From positions 1 to 33,104 of the forward strand of contig CALWGM010000038.1 of the NCBI GenBank assembly GCA_944380065.1: a stretch of 33,104 bases of DNA, in the 5' to 3' direction. Source of the DNA: an uncultured Lachnospiraceae bacterium. GTDB lineage: Bacteria > Bacillota > Clostridia > Lachnospirales > Lachnospiraceae. Below the pieces are notes generated by a model that searched no databases, had not been told where the DNA came from, and was given only the letters and a program-made list of their open reading frames with translations. The position numbers and the translations under genes are program-made. This document shows positions 8,913 through 17,271 of this stretch, one piece after another (position 1 is the stretch's first letter; the number at the start of each line of letters is the position of its first letter).

Positions 8913-8972
8913 GTGAGAGGGTAAACAATCATGTGAAAGGCCCGGGGTGGATGGGGCAAGGGGGTATACAGG

Positions 8973-9386
8973 ATGAAGAAATGGAATACAAAGTATCATG
9001 GGATCGGTTTCAAGTTCGAACCGCAGATCGTACGGATCCGAAATGATGAGATCCTCCGTTTTTATCTGACGCATCAGAAGGCGGCGTGTCAGCGTCTGGC
9101 ACGTGTGGTACGGAAGGCGTACCGCCTGAAGTATGGCACTGAGCTGAAGATTTCCGAGAAGTCCATGGCGACGGAGATCTGGTTCCATTACCGGATCAAA
9201 CGGATCAGCCTGATGCTGGAGGGGATTCACTGGAAGGTTTTCCAGAAGTCCGGTTTCCGGAATTTCCTGGATAAGGTACTGATACATATGGCAGTGATCG
9301 ACTGCGGGGAACGGAAGGTGGATAACAACCGCTGGCTGTGGGATCTGCTGGCGGCAGTGCTGCCGGTTCCCTATAAATCTCTGTAA
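8973..9386 (+). CDS. Conserved-looking basic protein of unknown function
   Basis: I do not recognise this 137-residue protein. It is strongly basic, with roughly twice as many Lys/Arg as Asp/Glu, has no signal peptide and no membrane segment, and is rich in aromatic residues. Amphipathic helices are likely in the middle (KAACQRLARVVRKAYRLKY) and at the end (NNRWLWDLLAAVLP). ATG 8973 has only a weak ribosome site (ACAGG directly before it and a G-rich stretch further up). The gene ends 18 bases before the 5-formyl-THF cyclo-ligase gene and sits behind the only promoter found for the block, so it is probably its first gene. A nucleic-acid-binding role would fit the charge, but this is only a guess. 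Confidence 0.65.
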   Translation: MKKWNTKYHGIGFKFEPQIVRIRNDEILRFYLTHQKAACQRLARVVRKAYRLKYGTELKISEKSMATEIWFHYRIKRISLMLEGIHWKVFQKSGFRNFLDKVLIHMAVIDCGERKVDNNRWLWDLLAAVLPVPYKSL

Positions 9387-9404
9387 AAGAAGGGGGCGGA
9401 TCTG

Positions 9405-9983
9405 ATGGCTGAGGAGAAGAAACAGGTCAGAAAACAGCAGAAACAGATGAGGGACCGTATGGCGCCCGGACAGGTAAAGCTTCTGTCGGAGCAGATCTGC
9501 GATCATGTGATCGCCAGCCCGCTGTTTGCAGAGGCAGAGCGGATTTTTGCCTATTATCCCATGGGAAATGAAGTGGATATCCGCAGGATTGTCCGTGCCG
9601 CCTGGCGGCAGGGCAAGCATGTGGCGTTTCCCAGAGTGTCGGGAAATGATATGGAGTTCTTTGAAACAGGGGATTTTTTAAAGCTTCATCCCGGTACCTT
9701 TGGGGTGATGGAGCCGGAGGAAGCCCATCCGGTACACTGGGAAGACGGGCTGATGCTGGTGCCCGGGGTGGCGTTTGACCGACAGGGGAACCGTATGGGG
9801 TTTGGCAGGGGATACTATGACCGTTATCTGGAAAGGCATCCTGACTGCCTGGCCATGGGGATCGCCTATGGACTGCAGGTGACAGAGCAGATTCCCACGG
9901 AGGAACTGGATATCCCGGTCCGTTACCTGGCAACGGAGGAGGGAATCTGCGCGTGCGGGACACAGGACGGATCTGCACAGTGA
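9405..9983 (+). CDS. 5-formyltetrahydrofolate cyclo-ligase
   Basis: The 192-residue cytoplasmic enzyme converts 5-formyl-THF to 5,10-methenyl-THF with ATP, returning a storage or side product to the active folate pool. The length is usual for the family. The N-terminal basic helix (EEKKQVRKQQKQMRDRM), the mid-protein YYPMGNEVD block and the signature PGVAFDRQGNRMGFGRGYYDRYL near residues 122-143 are all present. ATG 9405 has AGAAGGGGG upstream. It lies 28 bases before folC and is probably cotranscribed with it; the link between folate salvage and synthesis makes biological sense. Homologues are variously named fau, ygfA, yqgN or MTHFS. Confidence 0.93.
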   Translation: MAEEKKQVRKQQKQMRDRMAPGQVKLLSEQICDHVIASPLFAEAERIFAYYPMGNEVDIRRIVRAAWRQGKHVAFPRVSGNDMEFFETGDFLKLHPGTFGVMEPEEAHPVHWEDGLMLVPGVAFDRQGNRMGFGRGYYDRYLERHPDCLAMGIAYGLQVTEQIPTEELDIPVRYLATEEGICACGTQDGSAQ

Positions 9984-10011
9984 TACCAAAACAGAAGTCT
10001 GGAGTTTTCGT

Positions 10012-11385
10012 GTGATGAATTATGAGGAGGCAATGGCCTTTCTGGAGGACACAAAAAAATATGGGAGCCAGCTGGGGCTTGAGAGTATCCGGAACCTGAT
10101 GCATGAGCTTGGAGATGTGCAGGAACAGGTTCCGGCAGTACATATCGGGGGAACCAACGGCAAGGGATCGGTGGGCGCAATGTTGTCCGCCGTTCTTTCA
10201 GAAGCCGGTTATCGGGTGGGGCGTTTTGCAACGCCGGATGTGTTCGCCTATGAGGAAGAGTTTTTGATGAATGGGAAACCGGTCACAAAAGAACGGCTGG
10301 CACAGCTTTTTACGGATGTTTCAGAAGCGTGCCAGAAGCTGACAGCAAAAGGACTGCCGCATCCGACCAGGTTCGAGGTGGAGACTGCGGCAGCCTTTTT
10401 ATGGTTTTTCGAGGAAGACTGTGACCTGGCGCTGGTGGAAGTGGGGATGGGCGGAGCCACAGATGCGACAAACCTGATTACCCGTCCGCTGGTCAGCCTT
10501 CTGACTTCGGTCAGCATGGATCATATGCAGTTCCTGGGAAATACGCTGCGGGAGATTGCCCAGGTGAAAGCCGGGATTATCAAAAAGGGCTGTCCGGTGG
10601 TAACTGTCGCCCAGAAGCCGGAGGTGATGGAGGTGATCCGGCAGACGGCAGGGGAAAAACAGGCGCGGCTTATTGTGGCGGAATTTTCCCAGGCAGAGGA
10701 TGTTGTCTACACGCCGGCGGGAAGTTCTTTTTCTGTGAGGGGAGACGGCGCCGGCAGTTCCCTGCCGGTTGAACTGGGGATCCCCGGGAGCTGGCAGGTG
10801 GAGAATGCCCTCTGCGCGCTGAAGACCCTGGAGATTCTGGTCGGGAAGTATCCGAAGATTACCCGCGGGACGGTGCAGGCCGGGCTGAAGGAAGCCCGAT
10901 GGCCGGGGCGGCTGGAGCAGATTTCCAGCGATCCTGTGTTTTTCCTGGATGGGGCCCACAACGAGGATGCGGTTCGGAAATTGCGGTTTTCCTTTGATGC
11001 GATTTTCCCGGAGAGAACCGTCGTCTATATTATGGGGGTTCTGGCTGATAAGGATTACAGCGGGATGATCCGGCAGATGTTCCGGTCGGGAGACAGGGTG
11101 TTCACGGTGACGCCCCCCAATCCGCGGGGGCTGCCGGCAGAAGCACTGGCAGCAGCCCTGCAGAACTGCGGGGTCAGCGCGGTGCCCTGTGAAAGCTCCG
11201 CAGAGGCGGTGCGCCATGCCGTAGCGGAAGCAGGCAGGGAGGATGTGATACTGGCTTTTGGGTCGCTCTCCTATCTGAAAGGAATCCGGGAACAGTTTTC
11301 TCTGACCCGCTCCTTTCAGAGGGAAGGAGCGGCAGCCGGTGTCCGGAAGTATGGCGCAGATTTGAGAGGAGAGAAGACAGTATGA
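10012..11385 (+). CDS. folC: Bifunctional folylpolyglutamate/dihydrofolate synthase
   Basis: The 457-residue Mur-ligase-type enzyme adds glutamate to dihydropteroate and then to reduced folates, using ATP. The P-loop GGTNGKGSVGAML lies near residues 45-57, followed by the family blocks FEVETAAAFLWF, EVGMGGATDATN, SMDHMQFLG and the C-terminal FLDGAHNEDA. GTG 10012 and ATG 10015 are adjacent codons in the same frame; the GGAG at 10000-10003 suits either. The last four bases overlap the folP start (ATGA), so translation is coupled. The length is slightly above the usual 420-440. Confidence 0.93.
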   Translation: MMNYEEAMAFLEDTKKYGSQLGLESIRNLMHELGDVQEQVPAVHIGGTNGKGSVGAMLSAVLSEAGYRVGRFATPDVFAYEEEFLMNGKPVTKERLAQLFTDVSEACQKLTAKGLPHPTRFEVETAAAFLWFFEEDCDLALVEVGMGGATDATNLITRPLVSLLTSVSMDHMQFLGNTLREIAQVKAGIIKKGCPVVTVAQKPEVMEVIRQTAGEKQARLIVAEFSQAEDVVYTPAGSSFSVRGDGAGSSLPVELGIPGSWQVENALCALKTLEILVGKYPKITRGTVQAGLKEARWPGRLEQISSDPVFFLDGAHNEDAVRKLRFSFDAIFPERTVVYIMGVLADKDYSGMIRQMFRSGDRVFTVTPPNPRGLPAEALAAALQNCGVSAVPCESSAEAVRHAVAEAGREDVILAFGSLSYLKGIREQFSLTRSFQREGAAAGVRKYGADLRGEKTV

Positions 11386-12194
11386 GGATAGGGAACCGTG
11401 AATTTGATACGGAACATCAGACGTATGTGATGGGGATTCTGAATGTGACGCCGGATTCTTTTTCGGACGGAGGGAAATACAGCTCCCTGGATCAGGCGCT
11501 GCGTCATGTGGAACAAATGATCGGGGAAGGCGCTGACCTGATTGATATTGGCGGGGAATCTACCCGTCCCGGGTATGTGCAGATTCCGGATGATGAAGAG
11601 ATTTACCGTGTGCTTCCGGTGATCGAGGCAGTCAAAAAGCGTTTTGATATTCCTGTTTCTCTGGATACTTACAAAAGCCGGGTGGCAAAAGCGGGGATTT
11701 CAGCGGGAGCAGATATGATCAATGATATCTGGGGGCTGAAACAGGATCCGCAGATGGCGGCGGTGATCGCGGCGCATGGGCATGTGGCCTGCTGCCTGAT
11801 GCATAACCGGAAGCAGGCGGATTATGTGAATTTTGCCGCAGACTGGTACAGGGATCTGGAGGAATCGGTACGGCTGGCAAAGGAAGCGGGAATCGGGCAG
11901 GATCGGATCATCCTGGATCCCGGGGTCGGGTTTGCCAAAACATATGAGCAGAATCTGGCGGCCATCCGGCATTTGCAGGAACTGCATCCGCTGGGATATC
12001 CGCTTCTTCTGGGAACCTCCCGGAAGTCTGTCATCGGTCTGACGTTGGAGGTGCCTGCGAAAGAGCGGGTGACGGGGACGGCGGTGACGACGGTGTTTGC
12101 CGTGCTGTACGGCTGCGCTTTTGTCCGCGTGCACGACGTCAGGGAAAATGTGCAGGCGATCCGGATGGCGCAGGCAGTCCTGCGGGCGCAGTGA
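11382..12194 (+). CDS. folP: Dihydropteroate synthase
   Basis: The 270-residue TIM-barrel enzyme condenses para-aminobenzoate with the pterin pyrophosphate; it is the sulfonamide target. Family blocks are clear: MGILNVTPDSFSDGG near residue 17, DIGGESTRPG near 56, DPGVGFAKT near 182 and the phosphate-binding GTSRKSVIG near 212. I see no insertion in the loops usually altered in sulfonamide resistance. ATG 11382 overlaps the folC stop by four bases, with GGAGAG upstream. folBK follows 30 bases downstream. Confidence 0.95.
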   Translation: MRIGNREFDTEHQTYVMGILNVTPDSFSDGGKYSSLDQALRHVEQMIGEGADLIDIGGESTRPGYVQIPDDEEIYRVLPVIEAVKKRFDIPVSLDTYKSRVAKAGISAGADMINDIWGLKQDPQMAAVIAAHGHVACCLMHNRKQADYVNFAADWYRDLEESVRLAKEAGIGQDRIILDPGVGFAKTYEQNLAAIRHLQELHPLGYPLLLGTSRKSVIGLTLEVPAKERVTGTAVTTVFAVLYGCAFVRVHDVRENVQAIRMAQAVLRAQ

Positions 12195-12224
12195 TAAATA
12201 AAACATATACAGGAGGAAATAAAA

Positions 12225-13052
12225 ATGTCTGACAGAATCAGGATCCGTGGCCTGGAGGTGTTTGCCAACCACGGCGTGTATGAGGAGGAGACAAAGCTGG
12301 GACAGAAATTCTTGGTGGACGTCAGCCTGCATCTGGATACCCGGAAAGCAGGATTTTCCGATGATATCCATGATTCCGTGGATTATGGGTCAGTCTGCCA
12401 TTTTATTACAAAATATATGAAAGAGCACACCTTCCGGCTTTTGGAGGCGGTGGCGGAGCAGCTGGCGGGAGAGCTTCTGCTGCAGCTGCCGAAGGTTGGC
12501 CGGGTGGATCTGGAGATCAGAAAGCCCTGGGCGCCGATCGGTCTGCCGCTTACGGAAGTGGCTGTTTCTGTCAGCCGGGGATGGCATACGGTATATCTCT
12601 CTGTGGGATCGAATCTGGGCGACCGGGCAGGATATCTCCGTTTTGCGTATGACAGATTGTCGTCCATTCCCTATATCCGGGACGTACGCATCTCATCCCT
12701 GTATGAAACAGCCCCGTACGGTGTGACCGAGCAGCCGCCTTTTCTCAATGCGGCGGTTTCCCTGGGGACACTTTATACCCCCTGTGAACTGCTGGATCTG
12801 CTGCATGCGGTGGAAGCGGAAGCAGGGCGGGAGCGGAAGGTGCACTGGGGACCGCGTACCCTGGATCTGGATGTGCTGTTTTATGATGACTGTGTTTTAG
12901 AACAGAAGGATCTGGTGGTTCCGCATCCGGATATGGTGAACCGTATGTTTGTGCTGGAGCCGCTGGCAGAGCTCTGTCCGGGAAAGGTACATCCGGTTTT
13001 GGGGAAAACGGTACTGCAGATGCGGCAGGAGCTGCAGCGCACAGGTGCGTAA
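12225..13052 (+). CDS. folBK: Fused dihydroneopterin aldolase and HPPK (FolB-FolK)
   Basis: One 275-residue polypeptide carries two successive folate enzymes. Residues 1 to about 120 are FolB (RIRGLEVFANHGVYEEE, then RKPWAPIGLPLTEVAVSV), which cleaves dihydroneopterin. Residues from about 125 to the end are FolK (VYLSVGSNLGDR, then HWGPRTLDLDVLFYDD and PHPDMVNRMFVLEPLAEL), which pyrophosphorylates 6-hydroxymethyl-dihydropterin. Fusion allows the aldolase product to be handed on and is known in many clostridia. ATG 12225 has a strong AGGAGG site. folE, the entry enzyme, is not in the window, nor is dihydrofolate reductase. Confidence 0.94.
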   Translation: MSDRIRIRGLEVFANHGVYEEETKLGQKFLVDVSLHLDTRKAGFSDDIHDSVDYGSVCHFITKYMKEHTFRLLEAVAEQLAGELLLQLPKVGRVDLEIRKPWAPIGLPLTEVAVSVSRGWHTVYLSVGSNLGDRAGYLRFAYDRLSSIPYIRDVRISSLYETAPYGVTEQPPFLNAAVSLGTLYTPCELLDLLHAVEAEAGRERKVHWGPRTLDLDVLFYDDCVLEQKDLVVPHPDMVNRMFVLEPLAELCPGKVHPVLGKTVLQMRQELQRTGA

Positions 13053-13112
13053 GAAGGAGGAGAACCTGTCTGCCCGGCGGCGGAACAGGAGTTTCACAGG
13101 AGAGGAAGAGGA

Positions 13113-13799
13113 ATGAAGCATTATAAATATATTTTCTGGGATCTGGACGGCACGCTTCTGGACACGTATGAGGGCGTGAGCAACTGTGTCCGGTATGCGC
13201 TGGATTATTATGGAATTCATATCGAAGACCGGGAAACGCTGCGGAAATTCATCGGGCCGCCCCTGCGGGAGTCTTTTCCGAAGCTGGCGCATCTTCCGCA
13301 GGAGTATGTGGAGGAGGCGATCGTGCGCTACCGGGAGCGGTATCATCCGGTGGGCGTGTTTGAGTGCAGACCCTTTGACGGAGTGGCGGAAACGGTGGAA
13401 GCTTTCCGCCGGGCAGGGGAAATACAGGTGGTTTCCTCATCCAAACCGGAAAATATGTGCAGGAAGATCCTGGGGAAATTCCGGATGGATCAGTGGTTTG
13501 ATGAGATCGTGGGCGCCAGTGAGGACGGCCGGATCGATTCGAAGGCGGAAGTGCTGGCGGAAGCCTTCCGGCGGATGCGGGAGCGTGACCCGGAATTCTC
13601 GGCGGAAGATGTGGTGCTGATCGGCGATACCCGGTTTGACGCGGACGGCGCGGCTCAGATGGGGATTGACTGTCTGGGGGTTTCCTATGGGTTCGGCACC
13701 AGAAACGAACTGCTGGAACACGGAGCCATCTGTGTGTTTGACAGCCTGAAAGAGTTAAAAAATGCGATTTTAGAGCCGTTGGGGGAAAGCAGCGTATAG
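13113..13799 (+). CDS. HAD-superfamily phosphatase (Gph/PGP-like)
   Basis: The 228-residue protein is a subfamily IA haloacid-dehalogenase-type phosphatase. Motif I is FWDLDGTLLDT near residues 8-18, motif II is the serine stretch VVSSSKPE near 110, the motif III lysine is in DSKAEVLAEAF near 145, and motif IV is VVLIGDTRFDADGA near 168. A cap domain lies between motifs I and II. These enzymes hydrolyse small phosphate esters; Gph-like members act on 2-phosphoglycolate, but the substrate here is not provable. It follows folBK by 60 bases with its own AGGAGAGGAAGAGG ribosome site and may be the last gene of the folate transcript. Removal of phosphate from a pterin intermediate is conceivable but not shown. 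Confidence 0.85.
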   Translation: MKHYKYIFWDLDGTLLDTYEGVSNCVRYALDYYGIHIEDRETLRKFIGPPLRESFPKLAHLPQEYVEEAIVRYRERYHPVGVFECRPFDGVAETVEAFRRAGEIQVVSSSKPENMCRKILGKFRMDQWFDEIVGASEDGRIDSKAEVLAEAFRRMRERDPEFSAEDVVLIGDTRFDADGAAQMGIDCLGVSYGFGTRNELLEHGAICVFDSLKELKNAILEPLGESSV

Positions 13800-13811
13800 G
13801 AAATTTTTTCC

Positions 13812-13840
13812 TTTACTTTTGCTGCTTTCTGTGATAAATT
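13812..13840 (+). promoter_or_regulatory. Promoter of the glycerol operon
   Basis: TTTACT (13812-13817), a 17-base spacer and TAAATT (13835-13840) with an extended-element TG at 13832-13833. Predicted start near 13847, just ahead of the leader terminator. Confidence 0.5.
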
Positions 13841-13875
13841 ATCTGTAAATGAACATCGCTTTGCGGAGACTTGGA

Positions 13876-13927
13876 GAGAGCAGAACATGCAGCAGTTGCA
13901 GTATGTGTTTTTGCGCTCTCTTTTTTG
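13876..13927 (+). promoter_or_regulatory. Leader terminator, likely GlpP antitermination site
   Basis: GAGAGC (13876-13881) pairs with GCTCTC (13915-13920); an inner AACAT can pair with ATGT-G-TT, and a run of six Ts follows at 13921-13926. This is a complete intrinsic terminator between the promoter and the glpP start. In Bacillus, GlpP bound to glycerol 3-phosphate prevents termination in the glpD leader. Here the terminator precedes glpP itself, so the operon is probably autoregulated by antitermination. Confidence 0.65.
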
Positions 13928-13978
13928 TTTGTGTATATTCCGGGAGCGGGGTCTGGATGGACAGGCCGGGAGGAGAAC

Positions 13979-14536
13979 ATGTTTCGTGAGATTTTAGAGG
14001 ATTGCCCCGTGATTGCGGCAGTCCGGGATGAAGAGAGCCTGAAAAGGAGCTTTCAGTCGGAGAGCAGGATCATATTTGTGTTATATGGAGATGTGTGCAG
14101 CATACCGGAGATTACGGAGCGGATCAAAGCCCATGGAAAAACGGCCATGATCCATCTGGATATGGTAGGCGGACTGGATTCCAGGGAGATCGCGGTAGAC
14201 TATATCCGCCGTTTTACAAAAGCGGACGGCATTATTTCCACCAAGACAGCCCAGATCCGGCGGGCGAAGGAATTAGGGCTTTATACCGTGTTCCGTTTTT
14301 TCCTTTTAGATTCCCGCTCGGCGGAGACGATCCGGAAACAGTGCCAGTTGATCTGTCCGGATTGTATGGAGATCCTGCCGGGCGTGGCCACAAAGGTGAT
14401 TGCCAGGATTACAAAACACCAGCATATCCCGGTGATCGCCGGGGGACTGATCGCAGACCGGGAGGATGTGATGGCCGCGCTGCAGGCCGGAGCCACATCG
14501 ATCTCTACCACAAAATCGGAATTGTGGTTTATATAA
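13979..14536 (+). CDS. glpP: Glycerol-3-phosphate-responsive antiterminator GlpP
   Basis: The 185-residue protein belongs to the GlpP family of RNA-binding antiterminators, which sense glycerol 3-phosphate and let RNA polymerase read through leader terminators. The start CPVIAAVRDEESL, the VLYGDVCSIPEI and MIHLDMVGGL blocks, DGIISTK and the C-terminal PVIAGGLIADREDVMAALQAGATSISTT match the family's barrel-like fold. ATG 13979 has an AGGAG site at 13971-13975; the longer frame from 13871 would run through the leader hairpin and is rejected. It heads the glycerol operon, 29 bases before the glpA-like gene, which supports the regulatory role. Confidence 0.9.
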   Translation: MFREILEDCPVIAAVRDEESLKRSFQSESRIIFVLYGDVCSIPEITERIKAHGKTAMIHLDMVGGLDSREIAVDYIRRFTKADGIISTKTAQIRRAKELGLYTVFRFFLLDSRSAETIRKQCQLICPDCMEILPGVATKVIARITKHQHIPVIAGGLIADREDVMAALQAGATSISTTKSELWFI

Positions 14537-14565
14537 ATGAAAATATACAGTCAGGAGGAGATAGT

Positions 14566-16002
14566 ATGTATGATGTAATTGTCATCGGGGCCGGGGTATC
14601 CGGCTGTGCTGCTGCCAGGGAACTGTCCCGGTACAGATACCGGACGCTGGTACTGGAAAAGGATGAGGATATCTGTGAGGGCACATCCAAAGCCAACAGC
14701 GGGATTGTCCATGCGGGATTTGACAGTGAGCCGGGTACCATGATGGCACGGATGAATGTAAGGGGCAACGCTTTGATGGAGCAGCTGTCCAAAGATCTGG
14801 ATTTCCCGTTCCGGCGGAATGGATCCTTAGTGCTTTGCTTTGATGAAAAAGACAGAGATAAGTTGGAGAGGCTTCTGGAAAAGGGAGAAAAAAATGGCGT
14901 GCCGGGTCTGCGGATTCTCTCAAAAGAGGAAGTAAAGGAGATGGAGCCGAATCTGACGGATGATCTGGCGGGCGCCCTGTACGCGCCCACCGGAGGGATC
15001 GTGTGTCCTTTTGGCCTTACCATTGCCCTGGCGGAGAACGCGGCGGAAAACGGCGTGGAGTTTCAGCGGGAGACAGAGGTGACTGGAATCCGGAAAGAGG
15101 ATGGCTTCTACCGTGTGGAGACGAACCGCGGCGTTTATGAGACAAAGGTGGTGGTAAACGCGGCCGGCGTCTACGCAGACCGCTTCCACAATATGGTGAG
15201 TGATGACAGGATGACGATCATCGCCCGCAAAGGGGAGTACTGTCTGATGGATAAAAAGGTGGGGAATTATGTGAATCACACGATTTTCCAGCTGCCTACC
15301 ATTTACGGCAAGGGCGTCCTGGTAACGCCTACCGTCCATGGCAATCTGCTGGCCGGCCCCACGGCGGTGGACATTGAGGACAAGGAAAATACACAGACAA
15401 CGGCGGAGGGACTGGAGGATCTGCAGCGCAGGGCGGCGCTCAGCGTTCCCACACTTCCGACCCGGCAGGTGATCACTTCCTTTACCGGCCTGCGGGCGCA
15501 CCGGCCGGAGCACGATTTTGTGATCGAAGAGGTGGCGGGAGCTCCCGGTTTCATTGATGTGGCCGGCATAGAGTCCCCGGGGCTTTCCAGCGCGCCGGCA
15601 GTGGGCGAATATGTGGCGGAGCTGGTACAGGGAATCCTGCCCTGTGAGAAGAAGGAGGATTTCGTGGCCACCAGAAAGGGGATTCCCTCCGTGGCGGAGG
15701 CCAGCATGGAAGAAAAGCAGGCGCTGGTGAAAAAGAATCCTGCTTATGCCAATGTGATCTGCCGCTGTGAAGTGGTGACGGAGGGAGAAATTTTGGACGC
15801 GATCCACCGGCCGGTGGGCGCAAGAACCCTGGATGGGATAAAACGCCGTACCAGGGCGGGTATGGGCAGGTGCCAGTCAGGATTCTGCTCCCCGAAGACG
15901 GTGGAGATCCTGGCCAGGGAGCTGGGAAAGGATATGAGCGAGATCACAAAATGCGGGGAAGGATCCAATTTCCTTGTGGGATATGTAAAGGAGGATGTAT
16001 AA
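14566..16002 (+). CDS. GlpA-like FAD-dependent oxidoreductase with BFD-type [2Fe-2S] domain
   Basis: The 478-residue protein joins a DAO-type FAD oxidoreductase domain (dinucleotide motif VIGAGVSGCAAARE at residues 5-18, then SKANSGIVHAGFD) to a C-terminal BFD-like iron-sulfur domain with C399-x-C401 and C436-x4-C441. That is the arrangement of the catalytic GlpA subunit of anaerobic glycerol-3-phosphate dehydrogenase; the flavin domain also resembles LhgO-type hydroxyacid oxidases. It should oxidise glycerol 3-phosphate to dihydroxyacetone phosphate. ATG 14566 is set by TCAGGAGGAG; an upstream extension in the same frame overlaps glpP and is discarded. It abuts the next gene with no gap. Confidence 0.85.
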   Translation: MYDVIVIGAGVSGCAAARELSRYRYRTLVLEKDEDICEGTSKANSGIVHAGFDSEPGTMMARMNVRGNALMEQLSKDLDFPFRRNGSLVLCFDEKDRDKLERLLEKGEKNGVPGLRILSKEEVKEMEPNLTDDLAGALYAPTGGIVCPFGLTIALAENAAENGVEFQRETEVTGIRKEDGFYRVETNRGVYETKVVVNAAGVYADRFHNMVSDDRMTIIARKGEYCLMDKKVGNYVNHTIFQLPTIYGKGVLVTPTVHGNLLAGPTAVDIEDKENTQTTAEGLEDLQRRAALSVPTLPTRQVITSFTGLRAHRPEHDFVIEEVAGAPGFIDVAGIESPGLSSAPAVGEYVAELVQGILPCEKKEDFVATRKGIPSVAEASMEEKQALVKKNPAYANVICRCEVVTEGEILDAIHRPVGARTLDGIKRRTRAGMGRCQSGFCSPKTVEILARELGKDMSEITKCGEGSNFLVGYVKEDV

Positions 16003-17271
16003 ATGCAGGCAGATATTGCGATTATCGGCGGAGGCCCGGCAGGGCTGGCGGCAGCGTCTGCCGCTTACGATGCGGGGGTAAAAGATATTCTGATCATTGA
16101 GCGGGATAACGAACTGGGAGGGATCCTGAACCAGTGCATCCACAATGGATTCGGGCTGCATACGTTCAAAGAAGAACTGACGGGGCCGGAGTATGCGGGG
16201 CGCTACATTGCGCAGATAGAGGAAAAGCAGATTCCGTATCTTCTGCACACCATCGTAGTTGATATTGCCCCGGATAAGACGATTACCGCCATGAATAAGG
16301 AGCAGGGGGTATTCCAGATCCGGGCAAAGGCGGTCATCCTGGCCATGGGCTGCCGGGAGCGTCCGCGGGGGGCGCTGAATATTCCCGGCTACCGTCCGGC
16401 AGGAATTTATTCCGCGGGTACTGCCCAGCGGTATGTAAATATGGAAGGACGCATGCCGGGGAAGAGCGTGGTGATCCTGGGTTCCGGCGATATCGGGCTG
16501 ATTATGGCCAGAAGGATGACGCTGGAAGGGGCGGATGTAAAAGTAGTGGCGGAACTGATGCCTTACTCCGGCGGTCTGAAGAGAAATATTGTCCAGTGCC
16601 TGAATGATTTCGGCATTCCGCTGAAACTCAGCCATACGGTGATTGATATTAAGGGGAAGAAACGGGTCGAGGGAGTGACTTTGGCAGAGGTGGACGAGCA
16701 TCTGAAGCCCATTCCCGGCACAGAGGAATACTATGAATGTGATACGCTGCTTCTCTCCTGCGGCCTGATCCCGGAGAATGAACTTTCCTCCCAGGTGGGG
16801 GTACAGCTGAATCCGGTTACCAGCGGGCCGGTGGTAGATGAGAGCCTGGAGACGAATATGGACGGTATTTTTGCCTGCGGCAATGTGCTCCATGTGCACG
16901 ACTTAGTCGATTTTGTCTCCGGCGAGGCAAAGATGGCAGGCGAGAACGCGGCGGCCTATGTGAAGGGCGAGCTGGCGGCCCCCGGACAGGAGATTGTATT
17001 ATCCGGCGTGGACGGCGTGCGCTACACGGTACCGTCAAAACTGGATATCAACCGGATGGCAGAGCAGCAGGTGGTGCGCTTCCGGGTGGGGCAGGTATTC
17101 CGGAACTGTTATCTGTCCGTCTATTACAATGACGAGCGCATCAGCCATGTGAAAAAGCGGATCATGGCTCCGGGAGAGATGGAGCAGGTAATCCTGCAGA
17201 AGAAGAAGCTGGCGGCGTTTGACGGCCTGCAGACCATTACGATTAAGGTAGAACAGGGGGAAACGGCATGA
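16003..17271 (+). CDS. GlpB-like FAD/NAD(P)-dependent oxidoreductase subunit
   Basis: The 422-residue pyridine-nucleotide-disulfide-type flavoprotein has two dinucleotide-binding motifs: IIGGGPAGLAAASAA at residues 6-20 and VILGSGDIGLIMARR near 156-170. A block reading NQCIHNGFG follows the first, and ATNMDGIFACGNVLHVHD-like text near residue 285 is the usual FAD-contact region. The ATG follows the previous stop directly and the end overlaps the DUF1667 gene by four bases, so the three are translated as a unit. It probably passes electrons between the GlpA-like flavin/iron-sulfur centres and a carrier such as NAD or ferredoxin. The role is inferred from the operon; the fold call is firm. Confidence 0.82.
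   Translation: MQADIAIIGGGPAGLAAASAAYDAGVKDILIIERDNELGGILNQCIHNGFGLHTFKEELTGPEYAGRYIAQIEEKQIPYLLHTIVVDIAPDKTITAMNKEQGVFQIRAKAVILAMGCRERPRGALNIPGYRPAGIYSAGTAQRYVNMEGRMPGKSVVILGSGDIGLIMARRMTLEGADVKVVAELMPYSGGLKRNIVQCLNDFGIPLKLSHTVIDIKGKKRVEGVTLAEVDEHLKPIPGTEEYYECDTLLLSCGLIPENELSSQVGVQLNPVTSGPVVDESLETNMDGIFACGNVLHVHDLVDFVSGEAKMAGENAAAYVKGELAAPGQEIVLSGVDGVRYTVPSKLDINRMAEQQVVRFRVGQVFRNCYLSVYYNDERISHVKKRIMAPGEMEQVILQKKKLAAFDGLQTITIKVEQGETA

Noticed and set aside
7859-8959. 366-residue minus-strand frame opposite the metallophosphoesterase
   Set aside because: Composition is rich in Pro, His and Arg as expected of a shadow frame; the + strand has all catalytic motifs, and a minus-strand terminator-like hairpin lies inside this frame.
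8851-8972. Tetrahydrofolate riboswitch upstream of the folate block
   Set aside because: The conserved core segments of the THF riboswitch could not be found, although other pairings exist; a covariance-model search would settle it.
13871-13978. Upstream extension of glpP giving a hydrophobic N-terminus
   Set aside because: The extension encodes the leader terminator hairpin and its T run; ATG 13979 has a good ribosome site and matches the family start.
14095-14565. 157-residue N-terminal extension of the GlpA-like protein
   Set aside because: It overlaps glpP in another frame, and the FAD-binding motif begins directly after ATG 14566, which has an AGGAGGAG site.
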